Both the position numbers and the translations under genes were made by a program. From an uncultured Candidatus Puniceispirillum sp. (GTDB lineage: Bacteria > Pseudomonadota > Alphaproteobacteria > Puniceispirillales > Puniceispirillaceae), in the NCBI GenBank assembly GCA_905182545.1, contig CAJJBY010000006.1:62001-126000 (forward strand): a DNA stretch of 64,000 bases, read 5' to 3'. Under the pieces are notes generated by a model, which was not told the origin of the DNA, did no database searches, and saw only the letters and a list, made by a program, of their open reading frames with translations. Below are positions 1 to 11,756 of the stretch, in pieces; positions within the stretch are counted from its first letter, which is position 1, and each line of letters starts with the position of its first letter.

Positions 1-1
1 C

Positions 2-1523
2 TGCATTGCATGGGCGGCGCGCCGCCTTGGGCAAATGGTGCGGTGGCAGCAGGAACGATCCGATGGATTCCTGTCGGATTTACATGGTCGTGATAACCGG
101 TCTCGTGCGCGTGCGGCGATTGATAAAACCGGGCGTATTCTGGCGCTTCAGGTTACCGCCCATGCCAATATGGGAGCATGGCTGTCGAATTTTTCGACCT
201 ATATTCCAACGCTTTCGGGAAGCCGCACCCTGACCACCAATTATGATATTCAGGCGGCAAGCCTGCGGGTGATCGGCGTGATGACCAATACACCAGCGGT
301 TGATGCCTATCGCGGCGCTGGGACGGCCTGAAGCCAATTATCTGATGGAACGGCTGATGGATCATATCGCCGCTGAAACCGGCCATAGCCGGATTGATGT
401 TCGCCGCGTCAATATGATCAAGCCAAGTCAAATTCCCTATGAGATGGTTTGTGGCGGCACAATTGATTCAGGCGAAATGACCGAACTATTCGATATGGCA
501 CTTGCCACGGCAGATGTTGCCGGATTTGCCAAACGCAAGGCGGAATCGGCTGAAAATGGCAAGCTTCGCGGTATCGGCTTTGGCATGTATCTCGAACAAT
601 GCGGCAATGGCGCTGATGATGGTGTTGATATTGAATTTCAGGACGATGGGCGGGTTATCCTTCATGGCTCGCAGCAATGTAACGGGCAGGGGCATCAAAC
701 CACGGTAACGCAAATCCTGTCCGACCGTCTTGGCTATGATGCTGATCTGATTACGGTCAAACAAGGCGATTCCAACCGCAGCCCGCGTGGCACAACCGGC
801 GGCGCGCGAATGACCGCGGTTCTGGGGTCGGCAACAGCAGTGGCAGCGGCAAAGATTATTGATCTTGCCAAACCCTTTGCTGCCGAAGCGTTGGAATGTG
901 GCGAAGATGATCTGAATTTTACCGATGGCCTGTTTTTGCGGCAGGACACCAACCGGTCAATCGCGATTGAAGATCTTGTCCGCCAGCTTGCCATCTCTGG
1001 CGAAAAGCACCGGCTGAATTGGGCGCAGCCCTATGAAACCGATGGCGCAACCTATCCTTATGGATGCCATATCATTGAGCTTGAAATTGACCGGCAGACC
1101 TGTGCTGTTGACATTGCCAGCTATCATGTTGTTGATGATTTTGGTATTGTTATCAACCCATTAACTCTTGAGGGGCAAATTCATGGCGGCATTGCCCAAG
1201 GTGTTGGTCAGGCGCTTTTGGAACATGTTGTTTATGATGATTCGGGTCAACTTTTGGCCGGATCATTGATGGATTACGCCTTGCCCCGCGCCGATCATTT
1301 TCCCGGGTTTCAGATCAGCACACGCAACACAGCTTGCGCCAACAATGCGCTTGGCATCAAAGGGTCGGGTGAAGCTGGTGCCATTGGCGCGCCGCAAGCG
1401 GTGATTTCGGCCATTTGTGATGCGCTGGACATTACCCATATCGATATGCCAGCAACGCCGCTGGCTATTTTTAATGCGATGAAGGCCAAAACTGCCAATT
1501 CGCCGATGCATGAAGGAGAATAG
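2..1523 (+). CDS. CoxL-type molybdopterin-binding large subunit (form II CO dehydrogenase / xanthine dehydrogenase family), 5' partial, one frameshift
   Basis: This is the C-terminal two thirds or so of a molybdenum hydroxylase large subunit; the 5' end lies outside the window. Frame 2 runs from the window edge to about 320 ([13 protein letters not shown], then [10 protein letters not shown]) and reading continues in frame 3 from there. The junction restores [19 protein letters not shown], so one extra base near 320 splits the gene. AYRGAGR is the active-site loop of form II (BMS-type) CoxL; form I enzymes carry AYxCSFR. The [13 protein letters not shown] segment near the C-terminus contains the conserved catalytic Glu region of the family. 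Form II enzymes are often annotated as aerobic CO dehydrogenases, but true substrates are frequently unknown, so CO oxidation is not asserted. Medium and small subunit genes would be expected upstream, outside the window. msrB follows directly. Confidence 0.85.
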
Positions 1524-1524
1524 G

Positions 1525-1923
1525 GTGAGCGATAAAATTAATAAATCTGATGAAGAATGGCGTGAACAACTGACCGAAGAACAATATCATGTAACACGCA
1601 AACATGGCACCGAGCGGGCTTTTTCAGGCCGTCTTGATAAACATTATGACGCTGGCACCTATCTTTGTATCTGCTGCGCAACGCCGTTATTTTCATCCGA
1701 GACAAAATTTGACTCGGGATCGGGCTGGCCAAGCTTTTTTGCCCCTGTTGATGAGGCAAATATCGGCAAAACTGTTGATGAAAGCTTTTTCATGCGCCGC
1801 ACCGAGGTTCATTGTGACCGTTGTGATGCGCATCTTGGCCATGTGTTTCCCGATGGGCCGCAACCGACCGGCCTTCGCTATTGCATCAATTCGGCGTCAC
1901 TGGATTTTGTGAGCGACGAATAG
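1525..1923 (+). CDS. msrB: Peptide-methionine (R)-S-oxide reductase MsrB
   Basis: Cytoplasmic repair enzyme that reduces methionine-R-sulfoxide in proteins. The SelR domain fills the protein. Two zinc-binding CxxC pairs are visible (CICC and CDRC), then RYCINSASL with the catalytic cysteine near the C-terminus, and the family block [11 protein letters not shown]. The track starts it at an ATG at 1510 inside the end of the coxL-like gene. I prefer GTG at 1525, because AAGGAG at 1513-1518 is correctly placed 6 nt upstream of it and family similarity begins soon after ([12 protein letters not shown]). About 132 residues, a normal length for a single-domain MsrB. It probably shares a transcript with the upstream hydroxylase subunit, though the two have no obvious functional link. 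Confidence 0.93.
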   Translation: MSDKINKSDEEWREQLTEEQYHVTRKHGTERAFSGRLDKHYDAGTYLCICCATPLFSSETKFDSGSGWPSFFAPVDEANIGKTVDESFFMRRTEVHCDRCDAHLGHVFPDGPQPTGLRYCINSASLDFVSDE

Positions 1924-1957
1924 GAGGAGGTGATGGGCAAAGGCCGGTGCAGGCGGG

Positions 1958-2313
1958 CTAATTGCTATATCCTCCTGTTTTGTTTTTCATCTTGCCGTAG
2001 TGATGACGCTTCATCTTGCTGATTTCTTTATCATCCAAGCTGCCATCACCATTGCTGTCCATCTTCTCGAACATCGCGACAATGCGCCCGTTAAACTCGG
2101 TTTTGTCGATCATGCCATCGCCGTTATAGGCTGGCTACGTGGAGTTCTTCAAGGCTGATCATGCCATCATTATTGATGTCGAGCTTTTTTGCAATGAACT
2201 TGCTGCGCTTATGTGACGCGTCGTCCATATCTGCATTGGCAAGTCCGGTGATGATGCTTCCCGATACCAGGAGACCGGCACCGATCCAGAACGGGGAAAT
2301 AACGCTGTTTCAT
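1958..2313 (-). pseudogene. Small secreted EF-hand (calmodulin-like) protein, interrupted by two frameshifts
   Basis: Not in the ORF track because the frame breaks twice. Reading the reverse strand from ATG at 2313 and removing one C from a CCCC run gives a signal peptide of the form MKQRYFPFWIGAGLLVSG followed by an Ala-x-Ala-type end (LANA). Next comes KLDINNDGMISLEEL, a canonical EF-hand loop. After a second break near 2130 the sequence YNGDGMIDKTEF is a second, partly degenerate loop, and DSNGDGSLDDKE is a third. It ends in KMKRHHYGKMKNKTGGYSN and a TAG. AAAGGA precedes the start. The family binds calcium, here presumably in the periplasm. Whether the breaks are real or assembly errors cannot be told from the sequence; the good EF-hand loops in both halves argue for a recently functional gene. 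Confidence 0.7.
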
Positions 2314-2625
2314 AGGCTGTTCCTTTGGTTGCTTTTTTGGGCGCTTTTACAACGCATTGACGAAAAGTTGACACCGGCAGCCGTACAAACAGTGGCTGAT
2401 GAATTCCGGCATACCGGTGCCACATCGCTATAGTCCTGCTCAATAGGGGCGGGAAAAGGGGCGCGGCTGTGATCTTTTCGAGGTAATAAATTGGCAATAA
2501 TTTGCCATGATTTTGGCAGGCATGACTTGCTTTTACCCCATAGCGGGCATAGCTTGGCGACAACAAAAAGGCGCAGCAGGCTGGCAAGACCGGCCGTGCT
2601 GGCCATGATAAAGGAAAATGGGTAG
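2314..2625. other. Intergenic region, divergent, no gene seen
   Basis: About 310 bases between the reverse-strand EF-hand gene and the forward aroE-like gene. The track ORFs here (2159..2734, 2310..2606 on the minus strand) have no recognisable family and overlap either the EF-hand gene or the aroE start. It presumably holds promoters for both neighbours; no clear -10/-35 pair or operator was identified. Confidence 0.5.
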
Positions 2626-3465
2626 ATGTCTTTGCCGCCTGAAACTGAATTATCAAACCAGATGCCATGGGTTGAAGGGACAACGCGCGTCTTTGGCGTG
2701 ATCGCCCATCCGGTTGATCATGTTCGGGCGCCAATGGTTTTTAACCCGCGTTTTGCGGCGGCGGGGTTGCCCCATATCATGGTGCCAATCAATGCGCCGC
2801 CCGAAAAGCTGGAACGCATCATTAACGCGCTTCGCGCCATACCAAATTTTGGCGGGCTTGCCGTGACGATCCCGCATAAAATGCCGCTTGCTGATCTTTG
2901 CGACAGCCTTGGCACCGCCGCCCAATTGACGGGGGCGGTCAATGCGGTGCGGTTTGATGATGACGGAACAATGCATGGCGATAATTTTGATGGTGCCGGT
3001 TTTGTCGCTGGGGCGATTGGCAATGGATATGATGTTGCCGATAAGGCGATTTTGCTGATTGGGGCAGGCGGTGCCGCCCGCGCCATTGCGGCGGCGCTGG
3101 TTGAGGCGAAAATTGGTAAATTGACCATCGCCAATCGCAGCCTTGGCAAGGCTGAAGATCTTGCCAGCCTGCTTGCCAGCAAAACCGGCTTTGCCAATGT
3201 TCACGCAGCCGCGCTTGCTGATTGTGATGGTGGTGACGCTGATATGATTATTAACAGCACCAGCCTTGGCTTGAAACCGGGCGATGCCTTGCCTTTGGCG
3301 CTGGATGCGGTGCGCCCTGATACGGTGATTGCCGATATCATTATGGTTCCTGCCGAGACCGAATGGCTTGTTGCGGCACAAAAAGCAGGGCTTCGGGTGC
3401 ATTATGGACGGCATATGCTGGATTACCAAATTGATCTAATCGGTAAATTTATTGGGGCGCTATAG
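2626..3465 (+). CDS. Shikimate dehydrogenase family protein (AroE-like)
   Basis: NADP-dependent reduction of 3-dehydroshikimate to shikimate is the family reaction. At 279 residues it has the usual length. The substrate domain has VTIPHK with the catalytic lysine near residue 84 and GDNFDGAGF with the partner aspartate near 119. The Rossmann part shows GAGGAARAIAAAL at about 147-159, then NRS (family NADP selectivity region) and NSTSLGL. It ends in MLDYQIDLIGKF, similar to other AroE proteins. Unusual point: the N-terminal substrate motif, normally SxSxSPxxHN, is HPVDHVRAPMVFN, so the two serines that contact the substrate carboxylate are absent. That makes a paralogue (AroE-like, quinate/shikimate or unknown substrate) at least as likely as the housekeeping enzyme, so no symbol is given. 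gcrA follows about 100 bases downstream. Confidence 0.82.
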   Translation: MSLPPETELSNQMPWVEGTTRVFGVIAHPVDHVRAPMVFNPRFAAAGLPHIMVPINAPPEKLERIINALRAIPNFGGLAVTIPHKMPLADLCDSLGTAAQLTGAVNAVRFDDDGTMHGDNFDGAGFVAGAIGNGYDVADKAILLIGAGGAARAIAAALVEAKIGKLTIANRSLGKAEDLASLLASKTGFANVHAAALADCDGGDADMIINSTSLGLKPGDALPLALDAVRPDTVIADIIMVPAETEWLVAAQKAGLRVHYGRHMLDYQIDLIGKFIGAL

Positions 3466-3572
3466 CCAAATAGTCCATTCGGTCATTGAGTTCGCTTGGC
3501 CAGACAGCTATAACTGGGCGTTGCTGCACTGACTGCAATCGTTGGCGCAATTGTTGGAAAATGAGGAAGTGA

Positions 3573-3971
3573 ATGACCGATACAGCAAATGTTTGGACTG
3601 ATGAACGTCTTGAAAAGCTGAAAGAGCTGTGGACGCAAGGCTTGTCCATTTCGCAGATTGGCGAGGCACTTGGCGTATCGCGGAACGCGATTGCTGGCAA
3701 AGCCCACCGGATGGGCCTGCCAAAGCGTCCATCGCCAATAAGCCGGCCAAAGGTTGAAAAGCCAAAAGTTGTCATGCCTGAGGTTACTGAAAATTTGCCA
3801 TTGCGCCTTGAGTTGCGCCAATTGGAATGGTCCAGAAGCAAATGTTGCTGGCCAACCGGTGATCCTAAGAAAAATGGCTTTGTCTTTTGCGGTGATGCGA
3901 TTGTACCCGGCAAGCCCTATTGCCTGACACATTGCCAAGAAGCCTATACAACATCGCGCGACTCAAGCTAA
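3573..3971 (+). CDS. gcrA: GcrA cell cycle regulator
   Basis: Alphaproteobacterial transcription factor that works with sigma-70 RNA polymerase and the CcrM GANTC methylation system in cell-cycle control. The N-terminal helix-turn-helix begins WTDERLEKLKELW, then LSISQIGEALGVSRNAIAGKAHRMGLPKR, which is the family signature. A basic Pro/Lys linker follows. The C-terminal cysteine-containing polymerase-binding part reads CCWPTGDPKKNGFVFC, then GKPYCLTHC. The 132-residue length is slightly below that of well-known GcrA proteins. TGAGGAAGTG before the ATG is a good ribosome binding site. pepN begins 6 bases after its stop. The gene is a strong marker for an alphaproteobacterial host. Confidence 0.93.
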   Translation: MTDTANVWTDERLEKLKELWTQGLSISQIGEALGVSRNAIAGKAHRMGLPKRPSPISRPKVEKPKVVMPEVTENLPLRLELRQLEWSRSKCCWPTGDPKKNGFVFCGDAIVPGKPYCLTHCQEAYTTSRDSS

Positions 3972-3976
3972 CGCCG

Positions 3977-6600
3977 ATGCTAAAACGTCGCGAGGACTAT
4001 ACGCCGCCCGCTTTTCTGGTAACGGCAGTCGATCTGAATATCGACATTCATGATCTTGGCAGCATTGTCACAACCAAATTGGCCGTCACGCCGAACCCTG
4101 CGGCTGGCGGGGCGGCGATGTTGCATCTGGATGGGCGCGGGCTTGAGCTTCAATCAATTTCGGTTGATGGCAAGCCCTTGGCCGATACTGACTATAGCCA
4201 TGATGAATCTGGATTGCAGATTACCGGCCTGACTGGCGCTTGTGTTGTTGAAACAATCGCCAAATGCCACCCTGAAACCAATACCGCCCTAGAAGGGCTG
4301 TATCTATCGGGTGGCATGTATTGCACGCAATGCGAGCCTGAAGGATTTCGCCGGATCGGGTTTTATCCTGATCGCCCTGATGTGATGAGCATTTTCACCG
4401 TTCGGTTAGAAGCCGCGCGTGCCTATCCGCAATTGCTGTCGAATGGAAATCTGATCGAGACGGGCCATTGCGGCACTGACCGGCATTTTGCCATCTGGCA
4501 TGACCCGCATCCAAAACCAAGCTATCTATTCGCGGCGGTCGTTGGTGATCTTGATTGCGCTGTTGATCGCTTTCAAACCATGTCCGGGCGCAAGGTTGAT
4601 CTTCATATCTATGTTGAAAAGGGCAATCTTGACTTGACCCATCATGCGATGGATTCGCTGAAACGGTCGATGCGCTGGGACGAAGAGGTTTATGGCCTTG
4701 AATATGACCTTGATCTGTTCCAGATCGTTGCGGTTAGCCATTTCAATATGGGCGCGATGGAAAATAAAGGCCTAAATATTTTCAACAGCAAATTTGTGCT
4801 GGCCGATACCGCAAAACCGCAACCGACACTGACCTACACCGTGTCGAGTCGATTATTGCCCATGAATATTTCCATAATTGGACCGGCAATCGTGTGACCT
4901 GCCGTGACTGGTTTCAATTAACCCTTAAAAGAGGGGCTGACGGTTTTTCGCGATCAGTGTTTTTCGGCAGATATGCATGATGCTGGCCTGCAACGCGCCG
5001 ATGATGTGTCGATGCTTCGCGCCGCACAATTTCCCGAAGACCGCAGCCCAACAGCGCACCCGATCCGGCCTGAAAGCTATCGTGAGATCAATAATTTTTA
5101 CACGGCGACGGTGTATGAAAAAGGCGCTGAGGTCATTCGCATGCTTGCCGGCTATCTTGGCAAGGATGGGTTTCGGCGCGGCGCAGATCTTTATTTTGAA
5201 CGCCATGATGGGGCGGCGGTAACTTGTGATGATTTTGTGGCGGCACTTGCCGATGCGAATGATGTGGATCTGTCAGATTTGCTGGCTGGTATTCGCAGGC
5301 CGGAACGCCTGAATTGACCGCCAGCCGCGTGATGACTGATGATGATCAGGCTTTTGCCATCGAATTTACCCAGAATATTCCTGAAACCATGGCAAAAACA
5401 CCTCGATTGCCGCTGCCGATACCGGTTCGCCTTGGGCTTGTTGGCGATGATGGGGCGATTGTGCCATTCCGGCTGTCTGCCGATGCGCCCTATCTTGATG
5501 AACAGGTCATTCTGGTCACTGGCAAAACGCATCTTCAACCAATTTTCCCCGCATCATCTGGAAAAATCGTGCCAAGTTTGCTTCGCAATTTTTCGGCGCC
5601 AGTTATTTTGAAAGATGATTTGTCGTCATCTGAACGGCTGCATTTAATGGCGCATGATGCCGATATGTTTAACCGCTGGGATGCGGCGCAAACGTTTCTT
5701 GCCGATCAAATTCTAGCAATTGCACATGATCCAAAATATGGCGTTGATGAAACGGCAGTTGCGGCACTTGCCAAGGCCTATGCCAACAGTCTCGCTGATC
5801 CAGATTTACTGGATATGTTCAAATCGGGTCTTTTGACGCTTCCCGCGATTTCGGTTCTGGAAAGCCGTATGACGCCAGCCGATCCAGTGGCGCTGTTTCA
5901 TGCGCGACGGGCGGTTGAGGCGGCTCTTGGGCGGATGCTGGCACCGCAAATCAAATCTGCGCTGACCGATGAAAATACGGTCATCATGGCCAAAACAGAT
6001 GGTGGGCGTGCCTTGTTAAACCGGCTGTTGGGCTTGGCCATTGCTGCCGGTGATAATGACGCCATTGAATGCGCTGCAAAACAGGTTCATGACCAGAATA
6101 TGACCCTGTCACAAGGCGCATTAATGGCCTTGAACCATTGTGATCATCCGGCGCGTGCCATTGCTTTGCAGGTGTTTCATGATCGTTGGCAGGACAGCCC
6201 GCTTGTCATGGAAAAATGGTTCATGATGGAATCGATGTCGCTTGTCTCTGCCACGGTTGCGCGGCTTGGTGAATTAATGGCGCATCCGGCATTTGATGCG
6301 AACAATCCAAATAAATTACGGTCGGTTCTTGGTGCCTTTATGACTGGCAATCCGGTGCATTTCTATGCTGATGATGGATCAGGATTTGATTTTATCGGTG
6401 ATTGCCTGATTGATATTGATGCGCGTAACCCGCAATTGGCGGCAAGGATGGCGTTGCCTTTGACCCGTATGGCGCAATATGCCCCCGAACGGCGTGCCAA
6501 AATGGGCGCGGTTTTGCAAAAGATACAAAAACAGGCGCAATCAAACGATCTTCGTGAGGTCATTGATAAGGCGCTGGCAGATAGCCCGTCACCCGCGTAA
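3977..6600 (+). CDS. pepN: Aminopeptidase N (M1 family), three frameshifts
   Basis: Zinc metallo-aminopeptidase for peptide turnover in the cytoplasm. Assembled across frames it is about 870 residues, the length of E. coli PepN. The first frame carries [15 protein letters not shown] (exopeptidase GxMEN motif, near residue 258). It breaks near 4820; the next frame gives [19 protein letters not shown] with the zinc site HExxH near residue 295. A second break in CTTAAAAGAGGGG near 4930 leads to [15 protein letters not shown], which includes the third zinc-ligand region. A third break near 5290 leads to [13 protein letters not shown] and the C-terminal helical domain, intact to 6600. Start ATG at 3977 was chosen because the track start overlaps gcrA and adds unrelated residues. 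All three pieces match the family in order, so single-base assembly errors are likelier than a dead gene. Confidence 0.9.
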
Positions 6601-6693
6601 AAGACGGTGATCGTGCCACATAGGCATAAATATGATTAGACAATGACCGGAAGCGATGATCAAGCGATGTTCATTTGCGGTTTTGCGGAAATG

Positions 6694-8247
6694 CTAGCGG
6701 CGCAAAAAGGCCGGAACATGCCCTGTTTCAGTCAAAGTATTTCCCGAACAATCTGGCGGTGATGGCAATTCATCATCGCGATTCCGGTTTTTGTTCTTCG
6801 CGGCTATTTTGGGTGCTGGTTTTGCCGCTTGAGCCGAAGAAGCAGCACCAGCTGCTTTGCCTTTTGCTGGTTTAGCGGGTTTTTCGGCAGCCCCATCATT
6901 TTTTGCGACGCGTCATTCTGTAGCTGCATCAGATTCGGCGGGCTTTTCCGCTGCTTTCTTGGCATTTCTGCCGCGACCACGACCCTTTGACGGTGATTTT
7001 TCACCAGCCTCTTGTGCCGGTGCGTTGGTCTCGCTTGATTGGCTGTCATCGGATTTGGCGACGTCTTGACCATCATTCATTGCTGGTTTTGACGCTGTTG
7101 ATTTTGCCCCTGATTCAACAACCTTGCCATCAACAACGGTGATTTGCGGAACAGGTTTGCCAATCAGCTTTTCAATAAAGCCAATATATTTGATGTCATC
7201 TTTGCTGGCAGCGATGGTAAAGGCACGTCCTGATTTGCCAGCCCGGCCAGTCCGGCCAATGCGATGAACATAATCTTCGGCATGGCTTGGCACATCAAAA
7301 TTGAAAACATGGCTAAGACCGACAATATCAAGCCCGCGTGCAGCCACATCCGAGGCAATCATAAGTGGAACTTCGCCATCTTTAAACCGCTGTAGGGCTT
7401 CAAGGCGCGCTGATTGGGTCATGTCACCGTGAAGGGCAACAGCCGAAAAGCCATGCCGCGTCAGTGATTTGATCAATTCGGCGATATCGCGTTTCCGATT
7501 ACAGAAAATAACGGCATTTTTGACTGCTTCATGGCGCAGAATATCGCGCAGAATCTGGCGCTTTTTCTTGACGTCAGTCCAAATCAAATGCTGGGCAACC
7601 GTATCGGCTGTTGCCGCTGGCGGGGCCACTTCAATGACCTTTGGATTCATCACAAATTTTGCGCCAAGCTTTTGAATATCATCAGAAAGTGTTGCCGAGA
7701 AAAACAGCGTTTGGCGCATCCGCGGTAACAGGCTAGCGATCCGCTCAACATCGGGGATAAAGCCCATATCAAGCATCCGGTCGGCTTCGTCAATCACCAG
7801 AATTTTCACATCATTTAACAGCACTTTGCCGCGTTCGAAATGATCTAGCAACCGACCCGGCGTGGCGATCAGAACATCAACACCCTTGCTGAGCGCTGCG
7901 TTCTGTTCGGTAAAGCTGACACCGCCAATCAATAATGCCATGCTTAATTTATGGTATGAACTGAATTTTTCGAAAGAATCGGCAACCTGTGCAGCCAATT
8001 CGCGCGTCGGCGCAAGAATAAGCGAGCGGGGCAGGCGTGCCTTGGCGCGGCCTGAGGCCAGAATATCAATCATCGGCAAGGTGAATGAGGCAGTTTTGCC
8101 AGTGCCGGTCTGCGCCGAGCCAAGAATATCGCGGCCCATCAAAACAATGGGGATGGATTTTTCTTGGATGGGTGTTGGGCTGGTATAACCTAGATCGGCT
8201 ACCGCCCGGCTTAGCTCGTCACTGAGGCCGAGATCTGAAAATTTCAA
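6694..8247 (-). CDS. DEAD-box RNA helicase (RhlE-like) with an in-frame TGA before the last 72 codons
   Basis: ATP-dependent RNA helicase of the RhlE type, probably for ribosome assembly or RNA turnover. Motifs in order: Q motif region near residue 22-28, AQTGTGKT (Walker A, about 45-52), PTRELA, TPGRLLD, IDEADR (DEAD box, about 153-158), FFSATL, SDVAARGLDI, HRIGRTGR. A low-complexity basic tail follows. I start it at TTG 8247, which has AAGGAAC 6 nt upstream; the track start at 8319 adds unrelated residues. The track stops at TGA 6913-6915. The same frame then continues with the same tail composition (AAEKPAKPAKGKAAGAASS) to NTLTETGHVPAFLRR and TAG at 6694. A terminal HVPAFL-type motif is familiar from other alphaproteobacterial RhlE proteins, so the TGA probably interrupts a longer original gene. 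Confidence 0.88.
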
Positions 8248-8408
8248 GGATAAGTTCCTTACTGATATTAACGAGAAACGTCTTAGCGCCACAAGCGGGC
8301 AATTTATCGTAAATTCCATAAGTTTTATGGGCTTTCAACGTTGCTCGTGATACAGAGTAAAGCTGCTCAGGTCAATCTTTCATTCTATCATCCCTTATTG
8401 AGCCCTTG

Positions 8409-9108
8409 ATGCCGTCATTCACACCAATTTTTATTCCAGGCCTTCTTTGCACGGAATTGCTTTTTGCCAAACAGCGCGCCAGCCTGCCAAATCAGGGTTA
8501 TATCGCTGATACAACGCGCCATGATTCAATTCATGAAATGGCACTGGCGGCGCTTGATCTTTGTGATGGCCCATTGGTGCCAATTGGCCTGTCAATGGGT
8601 GGTTATGTGGCTTTGGAAATGGCACGGCTGGCACCGCAGCGGATGGCAGCTATGGCATTGCTTAGCACCAATTGCCGCGATGATAGCGCCGAAAGCCAAC
8701 GCAACGCAACAGGCAATCGCTCTTGCCAAACATAAAGGCTTTCAAGGCGTCACACGCCATTTGATGCCGCGCCTATTATCTGAGGCAGCATTGCAAGATG
8801 AGGCGATTATTGCCGATGTTCTGGCTATGGCAGCCGATATCGGGCGCATTGGCTTTGTCCAGCAGCAAACCGCGATTATGGGGCGGCGCGCCCAGCATGA
8901 CACTTTGGCCAGCTTTGCCGTGCCGGTTCTTGTTTTATGTGGTAATGTGGATGTTCTGACGCCGCCAAATCTGTCGGTTGAAATGGCGGGTCTTGCGCCG
9001 CAGGCCGAATTATGCCTGCTAAATGGCATTGGTCATCTGTCATCAATCGAAGCGCCCGAGGCCGTTACCAACGCGCTTGAGTCATTATTCGAGCGTGCTG
9101 CCGATTAG
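8409..9108 (+). CDS. Alpha/beta-fold hydrolase, one frameshift
   Basis: Serine hydrolase of the alpha/beta superfamily, substrate unknown. The first frame gives FIPGLLCTELLF (oxyanion-hole side) and the nucleophile elbow GLSMGGYVAL near residue 62. It breaks around 8690; the other frame continues with AIALAKHKGFQGV, then VLVLCGNVDVLTPP with the acid residue and NGIGHLSSIEAPE with the catalytic histidine. Joined length is about 232 residues, normal for the family. ATG at 8409 is preferred over TTG at 8406. The gene is divergent from the helicase gene, with about 160 bases between them. Its last 24 bases overlap the end of the membrane protein gene on the other strand. Confidence 0.8.
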
Positions 9109-9499
9109 CGGCCGGGCTGTTTTCTGCTTGCGAACCGAAATATACAGCGCATAGACCGCGACAAAGCCATAAAGCGCGATTGCGGGAAGCGGAATAACCG
9201 CAGCCTGTTCGGCAATGATCTTAATCAGATGACAAGGTAATGGCGGCAAATCCTATGCCACAGCCAAATAACACGCGTTTTGTTGTGCGATATCTATCAT
9301 CGCGAACCAGAAAAATCACCAGACCCGCCAGAAAAGACATTGCCGCAAGGCCGCGCCGCATGATCATACCAACATGAACGGCCTCATCGCTGGCGCCGGG
9401 GAAAATCTGGATCGTCAGCGGTGTTGCAAAGCCGTAAAATAGCAGCCCTTGCAAAACCAACCCGCCACCAATGAGTCGAAGTGCTAGTTGTGGGCGCAT
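9085..9499 (-). CDS. Small three-helix membrane protein, one frameshift
   Basis: No family recognised with confidence. The track ORF (9221..9499) starts MRPQLALRLIGGGLVLQGLLFYGF and has two hydrophobic segments (residues about 8-25 and 50-67). It stops at SSD just where a shift by one base gives HLIKIIAEQAAVIPLPAIALYGFVAVYALYISVRKQK and a stop at 9085. This is a third good membrane segment followed by a basic end that obeys the positive-inside pattern. The joined protein is about 137 residues. The 3' end overlaps the convergent hydrolase gene. Function unknown; the extension is inferred from composition and hydropathy only. Confidence 0.6.
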
Positions 9500-9523
9500 G
9501 AAAACCTCAAAATTTGGGGAGTG

Positions 9524-11507
<1,984 letters not shown>

Positions 11508-11705
11508 CAATCACTCATCGGGTTTAAAAGCGGGTCGCCAGCGGAATGCGGCGTTGCGACACTATATCGGCCTTGGATAGCGTCTGTCTACCATATCTAG
11601 CAATGATCTGTTGTTCAAACGCCAATATATTGTGATTGATTGACAAAATACCCAAAAGCGCACCAGAAACAGCAGATGCCAGAAACAGGCGATTTGAGCC
11701 GGCAA
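11508..11705. other. Intergenic region between glnA and parE, no gene seen
   Basis: About 200 bases between the glnA terminator and the parE start, both genes on the reverse strand. The 68-residue track ORF 11524..11730 on the minus strand overlaps the hairpin of the glnA terminator and resembles nothing I recognise. A parE promoter is expected here but was not resolved. Confidence 0.4.
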
Positions 11706-11733
11706 AGAAAAAGGCGGGGACCAGCCCCACCTT
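11706..11733 (-). terminator. Rho-independent terminator of glnBA
   Basis: On the reverse strand AAGGTGGGG and CCCCGCCTT pair across a five-base loop, with one U-G wobble, followed by TTTTTCTTT. It lies about 25 bases beyond the glnA stop codon, in the right orientation to end the glnB-glnA transcript. Confidence 0.75.
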
Positions 11734-11756
11734 TTCAGATTGTCTTTTGCGATCGA

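Noticed and set aside
2653-3429. 258-residue ORF on the minus strand
   Set aside because: Antisense shadow of the aroE-like gene; low-complexity His/Arg/Asn-rich translation with no family.
11524-11730. 68-residue ORF on the minus strand between glnA and parE
   Set aside because: Overlaps the glnBA terminator hairpin, has no recognisable family and no good ribosome binding site.
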